Part shown: positions 35,210 through 45,275 of the stretch, piece by piece | Layout of the letters: the number at the start of each line of letters is the position of its first letter | Numbering within the stretch: position 1 is the first letter of the stretch | From: Rivularia sp034931125 | GTDB taxonomy: Bacteria > Cyanobacteriota > Cyanobacteriia > Cyanobacteriales > Nostocaceae | Length of the DNA: 64,000 nucleotides | NCBI RefSeq assembly: GCF_034931125.1 | Contig: NZ_JAYGHM010000034.1 | Coordinates: forward strand, 21,630 to 85,629 | Reading direction: 5' to 3' | Position numbers and translations under genes: made by a program | Notes under the pieces: model-generated | Told to the model about the DNA's origin: nothing | Seen by the model: only the letters and a program-made list of their open reading frames with translations | The model's database searches: none

Positions 35210-36529
35210 ATGTTATTAAAAAAGTCACGCTACTCACGGAATAGAAATCGCTGGCAGTATTTGTTCAAACCCTGGCAGCAAACTGATTTACTTTTATTTT
35301 TGTTACCAGTTATCATCAGTATATTTGGTGGCTTTGCAATCCTCAGTACCGTATTAAATCAAGATAAAAGCTACTGGTGGGTACACTTATTAGTAGCAGG
35401 TGTTGGTTTATTATTGGCCCTACTGATAGCCCGCACCCGTTATGAAAGTTTGCAAAAGTTACACTGGGTTACTTACACGCTGACAAACATAAGTTTGATC
35501 GCAGTAATGGCTATAGGTGTTAGTGCAAAAGGCGCACAGCGGTGGATTACTGTGGGCGGCTTTAACGTACAGCCGTCAGAATTTGCCAAAATCGGCGTAA
35601 TTATCACCTTAGCTGCGTTGTTACACAAGCGCACGGCTGACACTCTGCCCAACTTTTTTAGAGCTTTAGCGACAACGGCGGTTCCTTGGGGGTTGGTATT
35701 TTTACAGCCAGACTTAGCAACATCATTGGTGTTTGGTGCGATTGTATTAGGAATGCTTTATTGGGCAAATGCGAATCCAGGCTGGTTAATACTGTTAGTT
35801 TCTCCAATAGTAGCGGCGATTTTGTTTAGCACACCTTGGCCCTGGTCTGAACCAATACTCTTATCTAAGGACATATTTTTTACGCCTTTGGGTTTGATTT
35901 GGTCTATTACTATGGGCTTAGTAGGCTGGCGCACTCTTCCTGGAAAAAGATTTGGTCTGGGTGGTATAGGGGCGTTAGCTTTGAACCTTTTGGGTGGAGA
36001 AATCGGCATCTTTATTTGGAACCATTTACTCAAGGAATATCAAAAAGGTCGAATCACCTCATTTCTTGACCCCGAACAAGATCCCCTCGGAACTGGGTAC
36101 CACCTAATTCAATCTCGTATCGCTATTGGTGCTGGGGAATGGTTTGGTTCTGGTCCCTTTAACGGTGCGATGACTCAGCTAAATTTCGTTCCCGAACAGC
36201 ATACAGACTTTATTTTCTCAGCAGTTGGCGAACAGTTCGGTTTTATTGGCAGTGTAGTATTATTGCTGGGATTTTGCTTGCTCTGCCAGCGTCTACTGCA
36301 TATTGCTTTAACCGCGAAAGATAATTTTGGCTCATTATTAGCAATTGGCGTTTTGGCAATGATTGTGTTCCAGTTAGTTGTTAATATTGGGATGACTATA
36401 GGCTTAGCGCCAGTAGCAGGAATTCCTCTACCATTTATGAGCTATGGTGGTTCGGCGATGTTAGCCAACTTTATCGGGGTTGGACTAGTTGAATCAGTGG
36501 CAAACTTCCGCCAATTAAATAAGTATTAG
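35210..36529 (+). CDS. rodA: Rod-shape SEDS glycosyltransferase RodA
   Basis: A 439-aa SEDS-family peptidoglycan polymerase of the elongasome. About ten transmembrane helices are visible from residue 30 on; hallmark segments are GAQRWITVGGFNVQPSEFAKI, the long periplasmic loop KGRITSFLDPEQDPLGTGYHLIQSRIAIGAG, and FVPEQHTDFIFSAVGEQFG with the family's catalytic Asp region, then the C-terminal GIPLPFMSYGGSAML. ATG 35210 (MLLKKSRYS) is chosen; a TTG at 35153 would add 19 residues. It follows mrp by 126 bp on the same strand; co-transcription is possible. Confidence 0.93.
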   Translation: MLLKKSRYSRNRNRWQYLFKPWQQTDLLLFLLPVIISIFGGFAILSTVLNQDKSYWWVHLLVAGVGLLLALLIARTRYESLQKLHWVTYTLTNISLIAVMAIGVSAKGAQRWITVGGFNVQPSEFAKIGVIITLAALLHKRTADTLPNFFRALATTAVPWGLVFLQPDLATSLVFGAIVLGMLYWANANPGWLILLVSPIVAAILFSTPWPWSEPILLSKDIFFTPLGLIWSITMGLVGWRTLPGKRFGLGGIGALALNLLGGEIGIFIWNHLLKEYQKGRITSFLDPEQDPLGTGYHLIQSRIAIGAGEWFGSGPFNGAMTQLNFVPEQHTDFIFSAVGEQFGFIGSVVLLLGFCLLCQRLLHIALTAKDNFGSLLAIGVLAMIVFQLVVNIGMTIGLAPVAGIPLPFMSYGGSAMLANFIGVGLVESVANFRQLNKY

Positions 36530-36589
36530 CAATCAGTTATCAGCGAGCAGCGAACAATGGGCAACTTTTAGATTCTTGATTAACCGCAG

Positions 36590-36655
36590 TCTAATAACTG
36601 ATAATTGATAATCGCTCGCTGATAATTGATAATTGATAATTGATAATTGAAAAGA
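36590..36655. repeat. ATAATTG heptamer array upstream of ndhS
   Basis: Units of ataattg / ctaataactg fill the 135-bp gap between rodA and ndhS, leaving only AAAAGAG as a possible ribosome-binding site before the ndhS ATG. Confidence 0.75.
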
Positions 36656-36664
36656 GCAATAATT

Positions 36665-36856
36665 ATGATTTTGCCTGGAGCAACCGTTCGTGTCACAAAT
36701 CCCGCAGATACCTACTACCGGATGAGCGGACTTGTACAACGAGTCACTGATGGTAAGGTAGCTGTACTATTTGAAGGTGGTAATTGGGATAAATTGATTA
36801 CCTTTCGATTCAGTGAGTTAGAGCCTGTAGATCCTACCGCAGGACGTAAAAAATAG
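36665..36856 (+). CDS. ndhS: NAD(P)H-quinone oxidoreductase subunit S
   Basis: A 63-aa NdhS, the SH3-like peripheral subunit of photosynthetic complex I (NDH-1) that forms part of the ferredoxin docking site on the cytoplasmic side of the thylakoid membrane. The entire protein is the characteristic ILPGATVRVTNPADTYY...GLVQRVTDGKVAVLFEGGNWDKLITF...LEPV sequence. The start is ATG 36665; an in-frame start six codons earlier is not needed. It is followed by the HAS-barrel-like gene after 106 bp. Confidence 0.9.
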   Translation: MILPGATVRVTNPADTYYRMSGLVQRVTDGKVAVLFEGGNWDKLITFRFSELEPVDPTAGRKK

Positions 36857-36962
36857 TAAAAATAAATTAGTTATGAGTTGATTAGGAGTTTTGTACTATT
36901 TGTTATTATCTTTTTAATTGATAATTCATAACTCTTAACTCATAACTCATCACTCAATTCTT

Positions 36963-37607
36963 ATGCGCCTTCCTTTACCGCAATTTAGTAACAGCGATCG
37001 CCACCCCAATCATTTTGCTGAAGTGATTGAAACCGCGAGTTGTGATTTTTTAGCTCAGTGTTTAGACCCGGAAGACTTAAGCTTTCCACCGATGCCTCCC
37101 TTCGGTAGTTGGGTGTGTTCGGTGGATGAAGAATCAGCCAATAAGGTGTTTGCCGTTGTATTTCATGCAACCACCATGCCGATAGATTCCGTACATAGAC
37201 CAGTAGCTTTAGGGTTATCGCTGCAAGATTTGCGAGAGGAACAACCCCAAATATTTGCCATGCTCAAAACTGAATTTCGCGCCGCGATTGTCGGATTTGA
37301 ACAGCAAATAAAGGGTAATCAAGTTTATCAGTATCTACCACCTCGTCCGCCACAAATTCATCAAGCGGTTCATCGATGCGAACCAGAGGAGGTACTAAAA
37401 TTTACTGAAAAATTTGATTTTTTACAAACACTGCTTTCAGTGAATGGTGCGCCGGTTGAGGCTTTGAGCGCAGCAGCAATTCGAGATGTATATCAGTTGC
37501 GTAAAGCCGACCGACAGTGGTTAGTTGAAGCTGGACGTTACTTGAGCGTGTTGCTCAAAGACGACTACGACCGTTTGCGATTTATTTTAAATCAAATCCA
37601 TCCATAG
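36963..37607 (+). CDS. Cyanobacterial HAS-barrel-like hypothetical protein
   Basis: A 214-aa soluble protein. The N-terminal part (about 10-95) is beta-rich, with SWVCSVDEESANKVFAVVFHA and PVALGLSLQDLREEQPQIF, and it resembles the HAS-barrel domain shared with HerA-type ATPases (moderate certainty, from memory). The C-terminal part (about 125-214) is helical. No catalytic motif is evident. It is conserved-looking and follows ndhS on the same strand. Function unknown. Confidence 0.7.
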   Translation: MRLPLPQFSNSDRHPNHFAEVIETASCDFLAQCLDPEDLSFPPMPPFGSWVCSVDEESANKVFAVVFHATTMPIDSVHRPVALGLSLQDLREEQPQIFAMLKTEFRAAIVGFEQQIKGNQVYQYLPPRPPQIHQAVHRCEPEEVLKFTEKFDFLQTLLSVNGAPVEALSAAAIRDVYQLRKADRQWLVEAGRYLSVLLKDDYDRLRFILNQIHP

Positions 37608-37766
37608 GTAGTTACTTTGTGGATAGTTTTTCGGGTATTCTAGGTATAGTTTTGTAATTTTTTTATAGCCTCACTTTTACATTTTTGTTTAAAAAAGTTT
37701 TCACAGTTATAACTGCGATCGCAGCAGCAAATAGCACGTTTTTGCTTTGTCCGCAATAAATCAAAT

Positions 37767-39905
37767 ATGGTACTTTTAGAGCGAATTGCAGTCTCACCAT
37801 ACAGTCAAATTATTGAAAAGGAACCAATTGTTTCCTTTTTTTTAATGCTGGTAGTTATTTTAGTCGTACCGATTCTATTTGAACGACTGCGAATACCGGG
37901 ATTAATTGGTTTAATTTTATCGGGAATATTAATTGGTAATTCTGGGTGGAAATTATTTTATATTGACCATTCTGGTTGGAAATTATTATCAACCATCGGT
38001 TTAGCTTACTTAGTATTTGTCGCAGGTTTAGAAGTTGACTTAAATCAATTCCGTCGTCGCAGAAATCGCGCTTTGGGTTTTGGCAGTTTTGCTTTTGGTG
38101 TACCTTTGCTACTGGGAACTTTACTGGGAAGAGCTTTTGAATTTAACTGGTTAAGTTCGATATTAATTGGCTCAATAATTGCTTCTTATACCATGCTGGC
38201 ATATCCCATTATTAATCGTTTGGGATTAATGAACAATGAAGCGGTAGGTGTGACAATTGGAGCCAGCATCTTTACAGATATTGCTGCATTATTGATGTTG
38301 GCTGTATGTGTGGCAATTCATGTAAAAGATTTTAATGTTTGGCAAACGATTGCATTACTAGGCTGGTTAACTGTCTATTCGGTAGTAGTTTTAGTCGGTT
38401 TTGATTGGGCTGGTAAAGAATTTTTGCGAAGGTCGGGGGAAGATGAAGGAAACCAATTTTTGTTTGTACTCTTAGCGGTATTTCTAGCAGGTGTAGGCGC
38501 TCAATTAATTGGCATAGAAATAATTATTGGAGCCTTTTTTGCTGGATTAGCAGTCAATGAAGTTATCGGAGATGGACCAGTCAAACAAAAGATTGTATTT
38601 GTGGGTAGCGTGTTATTTATCCCAATTTTCTTTGTTGACCTTGGTTTTCAGCTTGATTTGCCTGCGTTTATCAAAAATATGAATTTCCTTAGTCTGACCC
38701 TATTTCTCGTTTTGGGTTTAGTTATAAGCAAATTTATTGCAGCATTATTAGCAAAATTAATTTACCGCTACAATTGGCGCGAAATATTGATAATGTGGTC
38801 TATCTGTATACCTCAAGTAGGAATAACTTCTTGTGTGACTATAGTAGGATATCAAGCACAATTGTTGTCTGTTGAAGTTTTAAATAGCGTCATAGTTTTA
38901 ATGCTGGTAACTTCATTTATCGGACCGATAATTACCAGTCGGGTTGCAGTGGGTTTACATACTTCATTAATAAAACAACAAGAAACAGCAGCAAATTACG
39001 ATGTTTCCCAGATAGACACCCCTTTCAGTATCGTAGTACCCGTTTACAATCCCCAAACACAGCAGCATTTAATGGAAATGGCTGCATTATTAGCGCATCA
39101 AACCCAAGGCAAAATTATACCTTTAGCAATTGCGACTGCTGCGGCTCATATGGATGCACCCCAGTTAGAAAATTCATTGTTAAGAAGCGAAAGATTGTTG
39201 AACAAAGCCACAGCATTAAGTCGGATTTTGGATGTAGAAGCAGAACCCTTATTACGAATAGATGATGCTTTTGCTCAAGGAATTAGTCGAGCAGCTAGAG
39301 AAAAAAAGGCAAATTTGATTGTCATGGGTTGGGGTAAGCGCACGGGGTTAAAAGCGCGTTTATTCGGTAACGTGATTGATGGTGTATTATGGGCATCTCA
39401 TTGTCCGGTAGCCGTTACCCGTCTTGTCGAATCACCATCCAAAATCCAGCGCATTTTAGTACCGATCGAAAATTTAACCGCACCTATATTACAGTCAGTG
39501 CAGTTCGCTCAGATTCTCGGAGAATCAAATCAAGCCCAAGTTACCGTACTCAACGTGTGCGATCGCCGTACTAGTTCTAGTAAAATATCATGGCGGCGAT
39601 CGCAACTTTCGCTGATGTTATCTAAACTCGGTTTATCCAATCCACCCGAAATTCAAATTGTCGCTCACGAAAATGTTGCTCTAGCAATATTACAAGCAGC
39701 CAGACTATATGATTTAGTGGTTCTACCTTTTATTCGTAACCGTACTATTCCCGGTGGATTAGCTATTAGTGATGTCACAACTCAGTTAGCAAGTCAACTT
39801 ACTTGTTCCATCGTTCTGCTCGGAGAACCAGCACAGCGTACTAATAATGCCACCGTCAACGCTGGTGTAGCTAGCAGTCAGTTACCAGTTACCAGTTATC
39901 AGTGA
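37767..39905 (+). CDS. CPA2 cation:proton antiporter with C-terminal USP domains
   Basis: A 712-aa protein. Residues about 20-410 are a CPA2 (KefB/NapA-type) Na+/H+ or K+/H+ exchanger with about 12 helices; IPGLIGLILSGILIG, the FVAGLEVDL segment and GASIFTDIAALLML with the ion-binding Asp are visible. Residues about 425-565 and 570-695 are two tandem universal-stress-protein (UspA-like) domains (FSIVVPVYNPQT...; RILVPIENLT...), probably cytoplasmic and nucleotide-sensing. The final SSQLPVTSYQ and the TGA stop are encoded by a cagttacc/cagttatc repeat that continues downstream. Confidence 0.88.
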   Translation: MVLLERIAVSPYSQIIEKEPIVSFFLMLVVILVVPILFERLRIPGLIGLILSGILIGNSGWKLFYIDHSGWKLLSTIGLAYLVFVAGLEVDLNQFRRRRNRALGFGSFAFGVPLLLGTLLGRAFEFNWLSSILIGSIIASYTMLAYPIINRLGLMNNEAVGVTIGASIFTDIAALLMLAVCVAIHVKDFNVWQTIALLGWLTVYSVVVLVGFDWAGKEFLRRSGEDEGNQFLFVLLAVFLAGVGAQLIGIEIIIGAFFAGLAVNEVIGDGPVKQKIVFVGSVLFIPIFFVDLGFQLDLPAFIKNMNFLSLTLFLVLGLVISKFIAALLAKLIYRYNWREILIMWSICIPQVGITSCVTIVGYQAQLLSVEVLNSVIVLMLVTSFIGPIITSRVAVGLHTSLIKQQETAANYDVSQIDTPFSIVVPVYNPQTQQHLMEMAALLAHQTQGKIIPLAIATAAAHMDAPQLENSLLRSERLLNKATALSRILDVEAEPLLRIDDAFAQGISRAAREKKANLIVMGWGKRTGLKARLFGNVIDGVLWASHCPVAVTRLVESPSKIQRILVPIENLTAPILQSVQFAQILGESNQAQVTVLNVCDRRTSSSKISWRRSQLSLMLSKLGLSNPPEIQIVAHENVALAILQAARLYDLVVLPFIRNRTIPGGLAISDVTTQLASQLTCSIVLLGEPAQRTNNATVNAGVASSQLPVTSYQ

Positions 39906-40000
39906 ACAGTAAACAGTGAACAGTTATTAATTAATTTCTCTCCATCTCCCCATCCCCTTGTCCCCCCATCTCCCCACCCCCTTGTCTCCCTATCTCCATC
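39870..40000. repeat. Tandem repeats at the 3' end of the antiporter gene
   Basis: caGTTACCA / gaacagtaaaca units run through the stop codon (39903-39905), then ccccatctccc octamers to about 40000. The remaining DNA to 40281 (upstream of uxs) has no gene and no recognised regulatory element. Confidence 0.75.
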
Positions 40001-40281
40001 CCTAGATATAAATGTAGTCCACTACAATAACTTTAACTTGTTAAATTTTTGATAAACTTTAGCGCCAAACTTCACAGTTGCTACACAATATTTGTTATTT
40101 TTCTTAGGGATTGTTAAAAACGTACACATAATAGGAATCATTTTGCATCTAGAGGTTTGGGACTGATTCAAAATAAATTTTGAATTATCCGTACTTTTAC
40201 TCTATTTTTGTTATCGGGCTGGGTATCCTAAAGACAAGCATAATCAAATAACGTAAATATTTTGTAATTAACCGAACAACT

Positions 40282-41244
40282 ATGAGAATATTGGTGACTG
40301 GTGGAGCTGGGTTTATTGGTTCCCATCTGATCGACAGATTGATGAATGATGGGCATGAAGTAATTTGTTTGGATAATTTCTACACCGGACACAAACGGAA
40401 TATCCTCCAATGGTTGAATCATCCGTATTTTGAACTTATTCGTCACGACATCACCGAACCAATTAGGTTAGAAGTAGCACAGATTTATCATTTGGCTTGT
40501 CCGGCTTCTCCAGTACATTATCAGTACAACCCTGTAAAAACAGTTAAAACCAATGTTATGGGTACGCTGAATATGTTGGGGTTGGCTAAGCGTGTTAAAG
40601 CAAGGATTTTACTGGCTTCAACAAGTGAAGTTTATGGAGACCCGGAAGTTCATCCCCAAAGTGAAGAATATCGCGGTAGCGTTAACCCGATTGGACTTCG
40701 TTCCTGCTATGACGAAGGTAAGCGGATTGCTGAAACGCTGATGTTTGACTATCACAGACAAAATGACGTTGATATTCGCGTTGCTCGGATTTTTAACACC
40801 TACGGTCCTCGGATGTTTGAATATGATGGACGGGTGGTTAGTAATTTTATAGTTCAAGCTTTGCAAGGTACACCTTTAACCGTCTACGGAGATGGTTCGC
40901 AAACTCGTAGTTTTTGCTACGTTGACAACTTGGTAGATGGACTGATGCGTTTGATGAATGGAGACCATATCGGACCAATTAATTTGGGTAATCCGGATGA
41001 ATACACCATTCTGCAATTAGCGCAAACAGTCCAGAATATGGTGAATCCAGATGTAAAAATCAAATTTGAGCCATTACCTTCCGATGACCCCCGCCGCCGT
41101 CGCCCCGATATTACCAAAGCCAGGACTTTGTTAAATTGGGAACCTACCATTCCTCTTCAAGAAGGGTTAAAACAGACAATAGAAGATTTCCGGGAGCGGA
41201 TAACAACCACTGAAAAGTCAGTTGTCAATAGTAGTGGCAAGTAA
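40282..41244 (+). CDS. uxs: UDP-glucuronate decarboxylase (UDP-xylose synthase)
   Basis: A 320-aa extended SDR enzyme that converts UDP-glucuronate to UDP-xylose. The NAD-binding GGAGFIG is at 7-13, catalytic Y143-x-x-x-K147 in SCYDEGKR, and the family-typical HLACPASPVHYQYNPVKT and LASTSEVYGDP are intact. It lies 97 bp upstream of ugd, which makes its substrate, so the pair is a two-step pathway UDP-glucose to UDP-xylose feeding polysaccharide or glycan synthesis. Confidence 0.93.
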   Translation: MRILVTGGAGFIGSHLIDRLMNDGHEVICLDNFYTGHKRNILQWLNHPYFELIRHDITEPIRLEVAQIYHLACPASPVHYQYNPVKTVKTNVMGTLNMLGLAKRVKARILLASTSEVYGDPEVHPQSEEYRGSVNPIGLRSCYDEGKRIAETLMFDYHRQNDVDIRVARIFNTYGPRMFEYDGRVVSNFIVQALQGTPLTVYGDGSQTRSFCYVDNLVDGLMRLMNGDHIGPINLGNPDEYTILQLAQTVQNMVNPDVKIKFEPLPSDDPRRRRPDITKARTLLNWEPTIPLQEGLKQTIEDFRERITTTEKSVVNSSGK

Positions 41245-41341
41245 CAAACAATACTATTTGCTCAAAGTTGGTTGTAAACCATATCCTTGACTATCGAATA
41301 TTGAGTTGAACAAGTGCAAAAAAAGAGAGGAATTAAATAAT

Positions 41342-42727
41342 ATGCGAGTTTGCGTAATTGGTACTGGTTATGTTGGTTTGGTAACAGGAGCTTGCTTGGC
41401 TCACATTGGGCATGATGTAATTTGTATAGATAATAACGAAGAGAAAGTTAAATTGATGAAGTCCGGGCAATCGCCAATTTTTGAACCGGGACTCTCGGAA
41501 ATTATGCAAGATGCCATTAAATCAGGGAAAATTCAGTTTTCTAGTGATTTAGCTGGAGGAGTTGCTCACGGAGAAATTTTATTTATTGCTGTAGGAACTC
41601 CACCTCTACCTACAGGTGAAAGCGATACCCGTTATGTAGAAGCGGTTGCAAAAGGTATCGGAACTCATTTAAACGGTGGTTACAAAGTTATTGTTAACAA
41701 GTCCACAGTACCTATTGGGTCGGGAGACTGGGTACGGATGATTGTTCTCGATGGAATTGCCGAACGTCAAAAAGAATTAGTACCCGCAGGTGGAAACAAG
41801 AGTGAAGATAAGTTGCCTACTGGTGATTTTGATGTAATTAGTAACCCCGAATTTTTACGGGAAGGTTCGGCAATTTACGATACTTTCAATCCCGATCGCA
41901 TTGTTTTGGGAGGCAATTCTCAAAAAGCGATTTCGATGATGAAGGAACTGTATGCTCCGATTGTCGAGCGTCAGTACGCAGAAGATAAATCTTTGCCCCA
42001 AGTACCCGTACTATCAACAGATTTATCCTCCGCTGAAATGGTTAAATATGCCGCAAACGCTTTCCTCGCAACCAAAATTAGCTTTATTAACGAAGTTGCT
42101 AACATTTGCGATCGCGTTGGTGCTGATGTAACTCAAGTTGCTAAAGGTATTGGTTTAGATTCCCGGATTGGTAACAAGTTCTTAAATGCTGGTATCGGTT
42201 GGGGTGGTTCCTGTTTCCCCAAAGACGTATCCGCATTGGTTCACACTGCTGATGACTACGGTTACGATGCTCAGCTACTCAAAGCTACCGTTAGCGTTAA
42301 CGAACGTCAGCGTTTGATTGCAATGGAAAAACTCCAGCAAGCTTTGAAAATTCTTAAAGGTAAGACTGTAGGTTTACTTGGTTTAACCTTTAAACCCGAT
42401 ACTGACGATATGCGCGATGCACCAGCGCTTAATTTGATTGAGCAGTTAAATCGATTGGGAGCGAAAGTTAAAGCATACGACCCAATTATCTCTCAATCTG
42501 GGATGCGTCACGGTCTTTCTGGAGTACAGGTAGAAACCGATTCCGAAAGATTAGCTGATGGCTGCGATGCTTTAGTACTCGTCACTGAATGGAAGCAGTT
42601 TAATAATCTAGATTACGCCAAAATGGCGCAGTTGATGAATCATCCCGTAATTATTGATGGTCGTAATTTCCTCGATCCCGAAGCAATCATTAGGGCTGGT
42701 TTCCAATATATTGGTGTTGGTCGCTAA
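41342..42727 (+). CDS. ugd: UDP-glucose 6-dehydrogenase
   Basis: A 461-aa enzyme oxidising UDP-glucose to UDP-glucuronate with two NAD+. It has the N-terminal Rossmann motif GTGYVGLVTG (7-16), AEMVKYAANAF with Lys235, and the catalytic Cys291 in GWGGSCFPKD; the C-terminal substrate domain is complete. The start is ATG 41342 with GAGAGGAAT upstream; the reading frame is open to 41306 but that part is not conserved-looking. Operon partner of uxs. A strong hairpin plus T-run follows. Confidence 0.95.
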   Translation: MRVCVIGTGYVGLVTGACLAHIGHDVICIDNNEEKVKLMKSGQSPIFEPGLSEIMQDAIKSGKIQFSSDLAGGVAHGEILFIAVGTPPLPTGESDTRYVEAVAKGIGTHLNGGYKVIVNKSTVPIGSGDWVRMIVLDGIAERQKELVPAGGNKSEDKLPTGDFDVISNPEFLREGSAIYDTFNPDRIVLGGNSQKAISMMKELYAPIVERQYAEDKSLPQVPVLSTDLSSAEMVKYAANAFLATKISFINEVANICDRVGADVTQVAKGIGLDSRIGNKFLNAGIGWGGSCFPKDVSALVHTADDYGYDAQLLKATVSVNERQRLIAMEKLQQALKILKGKTVGLLGLTFKPDTDDMRDAPALNLIEQLNRLGAKVKAYDPIISQSGMRHGLSGVQVETDSERLADGCDALVLVTEWKQFNNLDYAKMAQLMNHPVIIDGRNFLDPEAIIRAGFQYIGVGR

Positions 42728-42769
42728 ATTTTGATTCTGTAATGCACGGGTTTTAGATTTTAGATTATG

Positions 42770-42806
42770 GAGACTTTGCAGTTGCAAAGTCTCTACATTT
42801 TTTTGG
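42770..42806 (+). terminator. Rho-independent terminator after ugd
   Basis: gagactttgca (42770-42780) pairs perfectly with tgcaaagtctc (42783-42793), a 2-nt loop between, followed by tacattttttt. It ends the uxs-ugd unit and faces the convergent APC permease gene. Confidence 0.75.
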
Positions 42807-42840
42807 GTGTGGAATATTAAACTAGGGAACAATAAAATTT

Positions 42841-44148
42841 CTAACTCTTAACTCCTAACTCCGGTGGTCCTAACTTAACTGCAACTGAGTGCCAAATTAA
42901 TCCGGCAACAATCAATGCTATACCGATTTGCCATACAAAAGCTTCGACCCAAAAAGCTAAAAAGACACAAGCTAATAAGCCAATAATTGATAGCCATTGA
43001 GGATAAAGTCTTTCGTGACGCGGTAGAGAAAATGCAGCTAAATTAGTTATGGAATAATAAATCAAAACAGTAAAAGCACTGAAAGACCAAGTGGTTTTAA
43101 CGTTGCCAATTAAGACTAAAACACAAATTATTATACTTACCCCAATTACAGCAGGTGTGGGAGTTGTACCAGTGGTATTCAATCTGGCAAAAATTCTTGG
43201 CATATCTCGTCGTCTTCCCATTGCCAGCAACACGCGAGACAAACCTAAAATTAAATTGAGCAATACTCCCAACATGGCGAAAATCGCGCCAATTGCCAAA
43301 ATTTGCGTTCCTCCCGGAATCCCGAAGCTACGGACTGCGACTTCTAAGGGTGCTGCTTGTCCCGTCAAAGCCGCTTCTCCGAGCTTGTTAGCCCCAATCG
43401 TCGCTACAGCAATCGTTGCTACTCCTACATAAACCAGCATCGTTACGATCATCGTGACGACAATTGCTTTAGGAATAGTTTTGCGTGGGTTTTTGGCTTC
43501 TTCCCCCAGAGTTGCAATGCGACCGTAACCCGTATAAGCCACAAACATCAAAGCGCTAGCATGAAGCACCTTCGCAGCCGAACTATTAAAAGCCGTTAAA
43601 TTATCTTTACCCGTAGCGATCGCCGTGGGAATTCCCCCAAATATAAAGAAAATTAAGCTAAAAACCGAAATAGATACAATTACGATATTGACTCGATTAG
43701 AGCGACGAATCCCATTTAGAACAATAATTGCGATCGCAATGACAGCGATTATTGCTAGAGGTACGAGAAAACCGCGTCCACTTAAACCTGTAGCATTCAA
43801 AAAATATCCAGCAAAACCCAAAGCAGCCGTAGCCGCAGAAGCAGACTTTGCCAACAAAAACATCCATCCAGCGGTAAATCCTAACCAAGAATTCAAATAT
43901 TTATAGCCGTATTCATAAGAACCACCACTTACAGGATGATTAGCAGCAAGTTGAGCGCTGTTAAGTCCATTACAAATCGCCACCATTGCACCAATAATTA
44001 CAGCTAAAATCACCGCATTACCCGCAATCCCAGCAGCGATACCAATACTGACAAAAACCCCAGTACCAATAATCGAACCCAGCCCCATCACAGTTGCTCC
44101 TACAACCCCCAATTCGCGTCGCAGTTGCGGTGATGATTTAAGTGACAC
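42841..44148 (-). CDS. APC family amino-acid permease
   Basis: A 435-aa permease with about 12 transmembrane segments. The first helix shows the APC substrate-site sequence GLGSIIGTGVFVSIG (about 22-36), followed by GGSYEYGYKYLNSWLGFTAGWMF. It is a proton-coupled or exchange transporter; the substrate (probably amino acids) cannot be specified. The start is a GTG at 44148 with GAGAGG seven bases upstream. The last residues (ELGVKS) and the TAG stop are encoded by the tandem gttaggagttaagagttag repeat. Convergent with ugd. Confidence 0.88.
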   Translation of the reverse strand: MSLKSSPQLRRELGVVGATVMGLGSIIGTGVFVSIGIAAGIAGNAVILAVIIGAMVAICNGLNSAQLAANHPVSGGSYEYGYKYLNSWLGFTAGWMFLLAKSASAATAALGFAGYFLNATGLSGRGFLVPLAIIAVIAIAIIVLNGIRRSNRVNIVIVSISVFSLIFFIFGGIPTAIATGKDNLTAFNSSAAKVLHASALMFVAYTGYGRIATLGEEAKNPRKTIPKAIVVTMIVTMLVYVGVATIAVATIGANKLGEAALTGQAAPLEVAVRSFGIPGGTQILAIGAIFAMLGVLLNLILGLSRVLLAMGRRRDMPRIFARLNTTGTTPTPAVIGVSIIICVLVLIGNVKTTWSFSAFTVLIYYSITNLAAFSLPRHERLYPQWLSIIGLLACVFLAFWVEAFVWQIGIALIVAGLIWHSVAVKLGPPELGVKS

Positions 44149-44483
44149 AATACCTCTCCCCCAGAATATTTGGGTTTATTGTACAGTTCAAGTATTGAGT
44201 TGATATAGACTGTTAATTACTAAATAGGAGATTGGGGAAGAGTTAGGAGTTAGGAGTTAGGAGTTAGGAGTTAGGAGTTAAGAGTTCGGAGTTAATAGCT
44301 TAATTTCCCCCCATCCCCCCATCCCCCCATCCCCCCATCCATATAATTACCCCCCCGTAATCTTCCAGAAGGCTGGTGACTACAGGGGGGTATTAATGGT
44401 GACATTAATAAAAACTTGGCTAAAAGAATTACGGTGAAGAACAATTATCAGATTTAAGTGGATAACTGTTCGTTAATTATTTA
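44149..44483. repeat. GTTAGGA heptamers and CCCCCCAT octamers between APC and DUF2993 genes
   Basis: gttagga units occupy 44241-44293, ccccccat units 44309-44340, then an inverted pair acccccccgt / caggggggt (about 44350-44392) that could form a hairpin near the DUF2993 gene's 3' side. No gene was found. Confidence 0.75.
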
Positions 44484-45275
44484 CTAGGTACGTGGTATGC
44501 GCTCAATCTCGGCATATCCGCTAAAAATTAATTTTTGACCTTCCGTTTCTAAACGATTAAGCCGCATTTTTACTCCATCTAGGTCAAAACGGTCTAAATC
44601 GACCATATTATCTAAAATTTCTGCTAATGCAGTACATAGGGTTTGTGAAATTTCTCTTTGCTCTTCTGGTACCGACTCCAGGTCGATTTGTGGACTTTTG
44701 AACGCGACTTTTCGTCGTCGCTCAATACTTACTTTTACAGTCATATTCAACGGGACTAATTCGCCACTATTTAAGTCAGCTTTGGCGAAAATCTTTAACT
44801 GATTATCTGGCAGTAATTCTACCCGAACATCGGTAAAAGAAACGGGTTCACCATTAGATAATGCAGTTAATGTCGGTTCCGAAAGGTTTATCAAACGTTT
44901 TTTCACTAATTCCGACGTGAAAGCCTGATTAATTCCTTCTTCGGTTAACACAACTTGGGCGATCGCCTGAGTGGGTTGCTTCAAACGCAGCTTACCGCTT
45001 AGTACCGAACTAAAGTCGATAGACACAGCATCGGTTTCAAACGACATCTCCTCAACGAAGAAATCCTTACGAATTATCAAGCCGCGACCACCCATTTTGA
45101 AGCTGTCAATACTGCCCTGTAAAAGCTTGCTGGAGGGATAGCAGCGGACAAAGACTTCTACCGACTCGCTTTTAGTAAACAAGTGGCGAATCGTTTGGCT
45201 CGCAACGGTGTTGAGCATCTGCTCTCCCCAGTCGCTACCTTTAGAATCTTTAAAACCAGTAAGTCCGCCAAACAT
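44484..45275 (-). CDS. DUF2993 (LmeA-like) protein
   Basis: A 263-aa protein of the DUF2993 family common in cyanobacteria, related to mycobacterial LmeA phospholipid-binding proteins. The family core is seen from VEVFVRCYPSSKLLQGSIDSFKMGGRGLIIRKDFFVEEMSFETDAVSIDF through TEEGINQAFTSELVKKRL to the terminal RLNRLETEGQKLIFSGYAEIERIP. No signal peptide or membrane helix is visible. It probably binds lipids at a membrane; role unknown. Confidence 0.85.
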   Translation of the reverse strand: MFGGLTGFKDSKGSDWGEQMLNTVASQTIRHLFTKSESVEVFVRCYPSSKLLQGSIDSFKMGGRGLIIRKDFFVEEMSFETDAVSIDFSSVLSGKLRLKQPTQAIAQVVLTEEGINQAFTSELVKKRLINLSEPTLTALSNGEPVSFTDVRVELLPDNQLKIFAKADLNSGELVPLNMTVKVSIERRRKVAFKSPQIDLESVPEEQREISQTLCTALAEILDNMVDLDRFDLDGVKMRLNRLETEGQKLIFSGYAEIERIPRT